The translations under genes were made by a program, and so were the position numbers. From FEN-1297 sp963787005 (lineage in GTDB: Bacteria; Bacteroidota; Ignavibacteria; Ignavibacteriales; Ignavibacteriaceae), in NCBI GenBank assembly GCA_963787005.1, contig CAWBBX010000058.1:1-7991 (forward strand): a stretch of DNA of 7,991 nucleotides, given 5' to 3'. Position 1 is the stretch's first letter; every line of letters starts with the position of its first letter. This document shows positions 1-5,188 of the stretch, in pieces. The notes under the pieces were generated by a model. That model did not search any database. It was not told the DNA's origin and saw only the letters and a list, made by a program, of their open reading frames with translations.

Positions 1-170
1 TCGGACCAATAAACCTATGTAATGTCCTATCATACCACTCTCCTAAAAAAGGGGGGCGCTAGGCCGGAGTCGAACCGGCTTCTTGGATTCGCGACAGAGC
101 GCCAGCTTCACACTAATAGAACCTAGGAACATAGTGGATTTCTGTACGGTGTACCAAGCTACCCTCTAGA
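1..170. other. Non-coding left edge of unknown origin
   Basis: No convincing coding frame is present. Composition is moderate in GC and unlike the very GC-rich block that begins near 170. Apart from the tRNA-like hairpin at 55-103 and a T run on the minus strand, I see no recognisable promoter, repeat or gene. It may come from a third source, neither the T9SS-bearing genome on the right nor the GC-rich genome in the middle. Confidence 0.4.
41..103 (-). other. tRNA-like T-arm hairpin followed by a T run
   Basis: Read on the minus strand, GCCGG-TTCGACT-CCGGC (79 down to 63) forms a 5-bp stem with a 7-nt loop identical in style to a tRNA or tmRNA T-arm; GGTTCGACTCC also matches the eukaryotic B-box pattern. 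An outer 6-bp stem, GGCGCT (103-98) with AGCGCC (60-55), encloses it, and a C-run and six T residues follow (50-45). I could not fit a complete cloverleaf: no anticodon arm pairs at the expected distance, and 18 unpaired bases lie between the outer and inner 5' strands. It may be the 3' end of a divergent tRNA or tmRNA, a tRNA-like element, or simply a rho-independent terminator. Only the pairing is seen; the identity is uncertain. Confidence 0.35.
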
Positions 171-195
171 TGCGTTTCCCACACGCCGCACTTGC
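160..195. other. Composition break (left junction of GC-rich block)
   Basis: Base composition changes abruptly here, from mixed sequence to GC-rich coding sequence whose third codon positions are almost all G or C. The aldolase reading frame is open back to a TAG at 132-134, but the protein similarity to aldolase starts only after the break, so the upstream open stretch is probably chance. There is no inverted repeat, target-site duplication or integrase nearby that would mark a mobile element. Confidence 0.5.
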
Positions 196-674
196 GCGGC
201 AGGCGGCTTCGGGCGCTGGTCGAGGCCGGCCATCCGGCCCCGATCCTGGTCGTCGTGCCGGGCGTCGGCCTGTTCGCCGCCGGGGACACCTGGGCGGAGG
301 CCGACACCGCGCGGCACATCTATCTCGACGCTCTGCGCGTCGGCCAGGCGGCCAATCGGCTGGGCAGCGTGCGCCGCCTGTCCGACACGGAGCGCCGGTT
401 CATCGAGGACTGGGAGGCCGAGGCCTACCGCCGGCAGATCCACGCGGGCGACGGCATTCCCGGACGCGTCGCGGGTCGGATCGCCCTCGTCACGGGGGCG
501 GCACAGGGGTTCGGTCTCGCGATCGCCGAGGATCTGGTCGCCGAGGGCGCCCACGTGGTCCTCGCCGATCTCAACGTCCAGCTGGCCGAAGCCAACGCCG
601 GGTCGCTGGTGGATCGGTTCGGACCGGGCCGCACCGTGGCCGTCGCCATGGATGCTGCTGCCCTGCTCGACTAA
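171..674 (+). pseudogene. Internal fragment of bifunctional class II aldolase/short-chain dehydrogenase (RhaD-like)
   Basis: The frame encodes about 165 residues spanning the join of two domains. The first part (PAPILVVVPGVGLFAAG, then a helical stretch and FIEDWEAEAYR) resembles the end of the class II aldolase/adducin-type domain of RhaD-like proteins. The second part, from about position 465, is the start of a Rossmann short-chain dehydrogenase: GRIALVTGAAQGFG (glycine-rich TGxxxGxG at 492-515) followed by a beta-strand ending VVLADLN, as expected for NAD binding. In full-length relatives (roughly 650-700 residues) such proteins act on rhamnulose-type sugar phosphates and lactaldehyde. Here the aldolase zinc site and the dehydrogenase Ser-Tyr-Lys catalytic residues lie outside the fragment. 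No ATG or ribosome site starts it; the TTG at 192 is only a frame-compatible codon, and the TAA at 672 falls at the composition break. GC content and codon use differ strongly from everything to the right. It is a broken fragment, most likely from a high-GC proteobacterium or actinobacterium. Confidence 0.7.
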
Positions 675-690
675 GTTCAGGTCTTGCTTC
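650..690. other. Composition break (right junction of GC-rich block)
   Basis: GC-rich dehydrogenase sequence ends around 655-672 and AT-richer sequence begins by about 680. The dehydrogenase frame loses family resemblance after VAVAMD (about 636-653) and hits a TAA at 672. On the other strand the signal-peptide gene starting at 762 runs into the same point. Both genes are cut at one place, which indicates a join rather than an ordinary gene boundary. The exact base cannot be fixed by eye. Confidence 0.6.
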
Positions 691-762
691 TCTTAGACTT
701 ACCTGCTGTGCAAATACCGCGTGAAATGAAAAAACGGCTACGAAAAAAGCTGTTAGTTTCAT
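665..762 (-). CDS. N-terminal fragment of an exported protein of unknown function
   Basis: An ATG at 762 follows a strong GGAGG (773-769) with 6-nt spacing. The product begins MKLTAFFVAVFSFHAVFAQQ: a basic start, a hydrophobic core and an Ala-Gln cleavage context, i.e. a Sec signal peptide in the Bacteroidetes style where Gln often follows the cut. About a dozen further residues (VSLREARPELS) can be read before the frame enters the GC-rich block, where it continues only by chance. The same frame is open upstream to a TTG at 795, but the ribosome site and signal peptide support the ATG. It lies 59 bp after the M6-like gene on the same strand and is probably the next gene of the same unit. The mature protein is missing, so its function cannot be assigned; export fits the secretion context. 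Confidence 0.6.
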
Positions 763-768
763 GACCTT

Positions 769-773
769 CCTCC
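769..773 (-). promoter_or_regulatory. Ribosome binding site deciding the start at 762
   Basis: GGAGG on the minus strand within GGGAGGAAGG, 6 nt before the ATG. It favours ATG 762 over the in-frame TTG at 795. Confidence 0.6.
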
Positions 774-821
774 CATATTTTGTTGGTACTGACAACAGTA
801 AGTTTTAAGCCCGGAACCTCC

Positions 822-3800
822 TTATTTAATAACTGCTATTTTAATAATATTGCTCTCGCTCTTTCCGCTTGAGCCCGTTGCTTCAATCCTGGCTATGTAT
901 ACGCCGCTTTGAATTCCGTTCACGTTCCAATCAGTTTCGTTATCCATTCCTCCCCTAGCGTTATCCGTTAGATGAGCAACATAACCTCCGGCAAGATCGA
1001 ATATCTTTATGTCGATCTTCGAGTCTTCGGAAACATAGTAGCGGATATTCGTGCTGCCGCCGTAAACCGGATTCGGATAATTATACGCTCTCTTTGCGGG
1101 GAAAAAATCGCTTATCACATTTTCAGACACCGCGGCCGGAACGAAGGAAGAATTTTTATTGTTACCGTTAGCTTCGCTCCAGTAGCCCGTGCCTGCATCG
1201 GCTCCAATATTCCAGCCCGCGAAATTGTTCTGCGAGTTTAAAGCTGCTAGTGAAAGCTTTCCGTTCTGTACGTAAAGCACGGGAGTTGATTTTAAATCCG
1301 CTCCCGAAGTAAACGGAAATCCTGCGACAGTCTTTCCCGTTCCTCCGTCAACCGCGAATATTCTCCCGTCTTTAGTAGCGGCTATAATTTCCGATTTATT
1401 GTCTCCCGAGAAGTCAGCCGCTAGCGGAGTTCCTTCAAATCCTTTTTCGAGAGGATCAACGAAGGGAAAGTTATCAGCGCTTCCACCGCTGAAATTCAAA
1501 GCCTTAATTTCATTCCCGGAAGAAAAGATTATATAATTCCCGCCGTCTTGTTTCAGATCTGCAAGAGCGAAAGAAGTTACCTGTGCCGATGAGCCGGCAG
1601 AAAATTCAGATACGATCTTACCGTTCGATATAATATCGAATAAATTGTTATTCGATAAAACAACGTACTCGTACGCGCCGTCCTTATTCTTGGTTGATGC
1701 CATTTGAATCAGTTGCGATTTTAGAAAAACAACTGCCCCGGCTTCGTTATAAATTACTGAATGGTTGCCTGGCTGTACAGTTTCCCCGTCGTTTTTAATC
1801 TCAGGTCCTGTATAAAGACCTGCAAATGCGTAATTGGCTCCGTCGGCGGTTATACTCGATACGGAAATATCATGTTGAGCCCCGGAGTTAATTCCCGTAA
1901 GAACCGGCGTTACATCCGGCAGCGGTCCCGCGGTCGGCAGAATGCCTAGAGAATAAATTTTTATTAAGCCAGACGACATTCCGATTAGGATCTTACTCGA
2001 ATCATTAATTGTAGTGATGACTGGCGGTGCGGAAATTATATCTCCGGCATTTGATGAATTTGTTACTTCAACGTTACCGTTTTTCATCATTACATTTATC
2101 GAGGAATCTTTAACTCCGACGACAAACATATTCCCGCCTATTACGGCAGAAGAAGTTTTAAATGATGAGAAAGAGTCGTGCTCTTTGCTGACCTTACCTT
2201 CCGAATCGATCAAATAAAGATTGGAATTAGCTGTAATATAAAATCCGCCATTGTCTTCTTGAATGCCATTCAAGTTCCCGCTTCCGGAACCGACATTAAC
2301 AAAGTTGCTGAACAGCGGCTTTACTAATGAATCACCGTAAGCGATTTTGAAATGCATTACATCGCCGGCTTTGGAAAAATTTGAAATCGTGATAAGGCTG
2401 TTCGCGCCGGAGTTGGCATTGCTGCCGGGACGCGTATCCGCGTCGAAAATATTCTTATATAATGTAGCGGGGTTCGATGAGTACCAGTAATCCAGGTAAG
2501 AGCCTTCACCGGTAACCACGTCCCCGAGCAAGGTATTAAACTGAACGCCTATTTCGGGCACGCCGCTGGCTTCCATGAGGTTAACGCCGCGGGCTTTAGG
2601 ATCGGCGTTAATTTGATTATCCGCGATCTTAGCGTTGATAATATTATCGTCGATATGCCAGATAAGTACGCCGCCTCTGTAATCGGCCGTGTCGTCTATT
2701 ACGCCCGGAAGCGCCCAGTCGAACTCATCTACATTAGTAACCACACCGCTTAAAGAATCTATAGCGAAACTGTAGAAACCATCGCCGTCCTTTGTAAATG
2801 TTTTGGTGTGTGAAGTTCCGTTCACATCATAAGTAATAACAGCACCGTTATTCTCTGCGTCTCTCTGACGGTTTTCTAAAAGGAAGTATTCAGACGAGCT
2901 GATAGGGACTTTTAAAATAACCGTATCCGAAGCCGCCGCCGCAAGTTTTGTTACGAGATTGATATTATAATCGCCGGGAGATAGAGTAACAGGCTTGGCC
3001 CATCCCAGATAAATCTTCTCCCACGCCGAGGGCTCCGGAGGAAAAGCCCCGTTGTAGGCAAAGATAGACTGCGGGTCCATCAAGCCGAAGCGGCCGATGG
3101 CGCTGAGTCCCGTCTGCGTATCGAATAAGTCAGGAAGGCCCAGATAACTTCCAACGCTCGCGGCCATCAGCCCGTTAATAGTTACCTCAAACAAATATGT
3201 TCCGCCGAAAGAGGAAAGTTCCCTGCTCTCTGTTTCGGGCATGATTAAAGAATTCGGGATCCCGAATGAGCCGCCGGATACCGGGAAGCCGTTAAAGCCG
3301 CTGCCGTAATACTTCGTCAACGATTTGCTGCTCAAAAATACCGAAGGCAGATCTTTCTGATCGCCGATAGAGCCCGGCAGAGAAATATCTCTTCCCACTC
3401 CGGCGTGAAAAATTGTAAAGAGATCGTAAGCCGCGAAATCGAAACCCGGGTTTGCCGAATCGGCCTTTGTCCATACTTCTTTTGAATAGTCCGCCAGAGA
3501 TTGAAAATCATTTGAATTATTCGGAGGGGAATAATTTCTCATTCTTTGAGAAACCGTAATTATCCCGGGCAGAACAAAATACTCTACGATCAATTTACCG
3601 TCAGAGACTTTTTCGAAATAATTCTTCACGAACTTCATATGTTCGTTAAAATATTCACGGTCGTGAGGCAGAGGATCGAGAATAGTATCGCCGTATGTTT
3701 GTGAAAACATGGTACCGAATTTTCCGTTGCCGAAAGTAGCGGCGTCTTTATCCTCCTGAAAATCCGACATTACCGCGAGGATTTTAAGCGTATCGACGGT

Positions 3801-3917
3801 GTTGAATTTAAACGGCTTACCCGCGGGATAAGGATTAAGCCGGCCGACAAAAGTTTGGGCAGACACGCTGCCCAAACTTAAAGCCGTGAAAATTAGAACG
3901 AATATCTTTTTCAACAT
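822..3917 (-). CDS. M6-like (immune inhibitor A-type) secreted protein with T9SS sorting domain, zinc site lost
   Basis: The 1031-residue product has a signal peptide (residues 1-20, ending SVSA before QT). Residues ~45-420 follow the M6 metallopeptidase layout: REYFNEHM...KNYFEKVSDGK, FHAGVGRD, PETESRE, YLGLPDLFD, FGLMD, PSAWEKIYLGW, and GGVLIWHIDDN near residue 420. Where active relatives have HExGH directly before xLGLPD, this protein has A253-S254-V255-G256-S257, so both zinc-binding His and the catalytic Glu are absent, and no other HExxH occurs. Residues ~540-930 look like a beta-propeller with FG-GAP-like repeats (DFSGDNKSEIIAATKDGRIFA). Residues ~940-1031 form a T9SS type A sorting domain: YNYPNP at 945, then IKIFDLAG, DWN, GVYIARI and a basic end, IAVIK. 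It should be exported, carried by PorV and processed by PorU. It starts 6 bp after porV, with AGGGGG 12 nt upstream of the ATG, suggesting translational coupling. Peptidase activity is unlikely; a binding or structural surface role is an inference. Certain about fold family, less so about function. Confidence 0.8.
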   Translation of the reverse strand: MLKKIFVLIFTALSLGSVSAQTFVGRLNPYPAGKPFKFNTVDTLKILAVMSDFQEDKDAATFGNGKFGTMFSQTYGDTILDPLPHDREYFNEHMKFVKNYFEKVSDGKLIVEYFVLPGIITVSQRMRNYSPPNNSNDFQSLADYSKEVWTKADSANPGFDFAAYDLFTIFHAGVGRDISLPGSIGDQKDLPSVFLSSKSLTKYYGSGFNGFPVSGGSFGIPNSLIMPETESRELSSFGGTYLFEVTINGLMAASVGSYLGLPDLFDTQTGLSAIGRFGLMDPQSIFAYNGAFPPEPSAWEKIYLGWAKPVTLSPGDYNINLVTKLAAAASDTVILKVPISSSEYFLLENRQRDAENNGAVITYDVNGTSHTKTFTKDGDGFYSFAIDSLSGVVTNVDEFDWALPGVIDDTADYRGGVLIWHIDDNIINAKIADNQINADPKARGVNLMEASGVPEIGVQFNTLLGDVVTGEGSYLDYWYSSNPATLYKNIFDADTRPGSNANSGANSLITISNFSKAGDVMHFKIAYGDSLVKPLFSNFVNVGSGSGNLNGIQEDNGGFYITANSNLYLIDSEGKVSKEHDSFSSFKTSSAVIGGNMFVVGVKDSSINVMMKNGNVEVTNSSNAGDIISAPPVITTINDSSKILIGMSSGLIKIYSLGILPTAGPLPDVTPVLTGINSGAQHDISVSSITADGANYAFAGLYTGPEIKNDGETVQPGNHSVIYNEAGAVVFLKSQLIQMASTKNKDGAYEYVVLSNNNLFDIISNGKIVSEFSAGSSAQVTSFALADLKQDGGNYIIFSSGNEIKALNFSGGSADNFPFVDPLEKGFEGTPLAADFSGDNKSEIIAATKDGRIFAVDGGTGKTVAGFPFTSGADLKSTPVLYVQNGKLSLAALNSQNNFAGWNIGADAGTGYWSEANGNNKNSSFVPAAVSENVISDFFPAKRAYNYPNPVYGGSTNIRYYVSEDSKIDIKIFDLAGGYVAHLTDNARGGMDNETDWNVNGIQSGVYIARIEATGSSGKSESNIIKIAVIK

Positions 3918-3923
3918 AAAGTC

Positions 3924-5081
3924 TTACATCCCCCTGGGAATGTTTCTGGTGCTGGCGGGATTACCACCCCATCCTATAGACACCGTAAATCTCAGGGTAT
4001 CGTTCAGAGGATTATTTTCTCCTCCTTTAAAGACCGAAGTAGTAAGATAACTGAAATCAAATCCGTAAATGTCGTACCTGATGCCGGCACCGAACGTGAC
4101 AAATTTTCTGTTGCCGAAAGAAGGGTCTTCGTAGAAGAAACCGCTTCTTATGGCAAAAAGGAAATCGCCGGGCTCGCCGTACCAATATTCCAATCCCATT
4201 GCCGTATTTATGGTACGCAACTCTTCACTCATCGGTCTGTCGGTCCAGGAAGATACCAGCGCTTGATAAAATTCCTTGGATGAAGTGCTATCCTTACTGA
4301 CGAGCAGCTTGTTGAAATCGAGAGTATACGTAAGAGAATTAAACTGGTCGTTAAATATCTGGTACGCAAAACCGAGACGCAGGTTAGTAGGAATCGGGTC
4401 TGCTTGAGCTCTGTCTATATAATACATCTTAGGTCCGAGATTGCTTAGGTTCGCGCCGATACTTAGTTTTTTCCCTAAATCGATGTCGGTGAACGGCAGC
4501 ACTAGCTTGCCGGGCCTCCACATTCCCGCAATATCGAAACTGACTGATGTAGCGGTACCCTTTCCCTGCTCTTCAGCGGTAGGCTGATCCGAAAGCCGGC
4601 TGTGAATGAGCCTGAAGTTCACGCCGATTCCCCAGTCATCCGACAGCTTGGTTGCATAGCCCAATGTAAGAGCGGCGTCGAATGATCGGAATGTGCCGAT
4701 AGGGGTCGGTGAATCCGGACCTGTTCTTACAAAATTACCGTAATTCATAAACGTGATACTGGACGATACGCTGCCGTCTATTTCGGGAACGTACTGACGA
4801 TAGGTCAGGTAGTCATAAAAAATGTCGAGATGGAACTGCGGCAGCCAGTTACTGTGGGTTATACTGACCTCCGAGCCTTTTAAGAAAGCTATGCCCGCGG
4901 GGTTCCAGAATATTGCGGCTGAGTTATTCGCAAGTCCCGCGCCGGATTCGCCCATACCGCCGGCTCTGGAGTCGGGCGCTAAAAGCAGAAATGGAACAGC
5001 GGCCTCCCCTTGCGCATATGTAATCTTTTGAACAACCACAAACATCATGCTGATCAGCATAATCCTGAGAATGATTTTCAT
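3924..5081 (-). CDS. porV: Type IX secretion outer-membrane shuttle protein PorV
   Basis: The 385-residue product has a signal peptide (residues 1-23, cleavage after TYA) and then the PorV/PorQ-type N-terminus: PFLLLAPDSRAGGMGE, followed by NNSAAIFWNPAGIAFL. The remainder alternates amphipathic strands with short turns, as in a 14-strand FadL-like outer-membrane barrel, and ends in IGWGGNPASTRNIPRGM. The length is close to that of characterised PorV proteins (about 390). In the known system PorV binds the C-terminal sorting domain of cargo leaving the translocon and delivers it to the PorU-containing attachment complex on the cell surface. The start at 5081 is supported by GGAGG (5095-5091) with a 9-nt spacer. 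porU lies directly upstream, as in many Bacteroidetes genomes, and a probable cargo gene follows after 6 bp. PorQ is the closest alternative, but the porU neighbour favours PorV. Confidence 0.88.
   Translation of the reverse strand: MKIILRIMLISMMFVVVQKITYAQGEAAVPFLLLAPDSRAGGMGESGAGLANNSAAIFWNPAGIAFLKGSEVSITHSNWLPQFHLDIFYDYLTYRQYVPEIDGSVSSSITFMNYGNFVRTGPDSPTPIGTFRSFDAALTLGYATKLSDDWGIGVNFRLIHSRLSDQPTAEEQGKGTATSVSFDIAGMWRPGKLVLPFTDIDLGKKLSIGANLSNLGPKMYYIDRAQADPIPTNLRLGFAYQIFNDQFNSLTYTLDFNKLLVSKDSTSSKEFYQALVSSWTDRPMSEELRTINTAMGLEYWYGEPGDFLFAIRSGFFYEDPSFGNRKFVTFGAGIRYDIYGFDFSYLTTSVFKGGENNPLNDTLRFTVSIGWGGNPASTRNIPRGM
3930..3935 (-). promoter_or_regulatory. Ribosome binding site inside the porV 3' end
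   Basis: AGGGGG on the minus strand lies within the last porV codons, 12 nt before the ATG at 3917. The spacing is longer than usual, which fits coupling to porV translation rather than strong independent initiation. Confidence 0.35.
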
Positions 5082-5090
5082 TGTGTTTTT

Positions 5091-5095
5091 CCTCC
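5091..5095 (-). promoter_or_regulatory. porV ribosome binding site
   Basis: GGAGG with a 9-nt A-rich spacer before the porV ATG at 5081; a strong site that fixes the start. Confidence 0.6.
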
Positions 5096-5188
5096 GATAA
5101 ATAAATGATCCATTGTCTTTAAATAATTTTTTTCGGCCAAAGTATTAAATATAAAAATAAACCTCTTTAAATTTCACGTAATTCGTGT
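5096..5188 (-). promoter_or_regulatory. AT-rich porU-porV spacer, possible porV promoter
   Basis: The spacer between the porU stop and porV is much richer in A and T than the flanking genes. On the minus strand it holds TATATTTAATACTTTGG (within about 5135-5155), which partly resembles the Bacteroidetes -7 element TAnnTTTG but is not an exact match. A small 4-bp hairpin, CACG-AATTA-CGTG (5187-5175), lies just after the porU stop and has no clean T run, so it is not a convincing terminator. porU and porV may be cotranscribed, with a secondary promoter here. Confidence 0.25.

Noticed and set aside
159..649. Open frames on the minus strand inside the GC-rich block
   Set aside because: High GC leaves few stops on either strand. 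These antisense products show no domain or start signal, whereas the plus-strand frame has clear aldolase and Rossmann motifs.
170..724. Long Arg/Gly-rich open frame on the plus strand
   Set aside because: It is a shadow frame of the GC-rich aldolase/dehydrogenase piece; composition is Arg/Gly/Pro-rich without any domain, and it runs across the composition break.
571..795. A 74-residue minus-strand protein starting at TTG 795 and ending in the GC-rich block
   Set aside because: The real start is the ATG at 762 with its ribosome site and signal peptide. The C-terminal part is a chance read-through of foreign sequence.
781..797. 5-bp hairpin TGTTG/CAACA between the M6-like gene and the next gene, considered as a terminator
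   Set aside because: The stem is short and AT-containing with no following T run on the minus strand, so it does not support termination.
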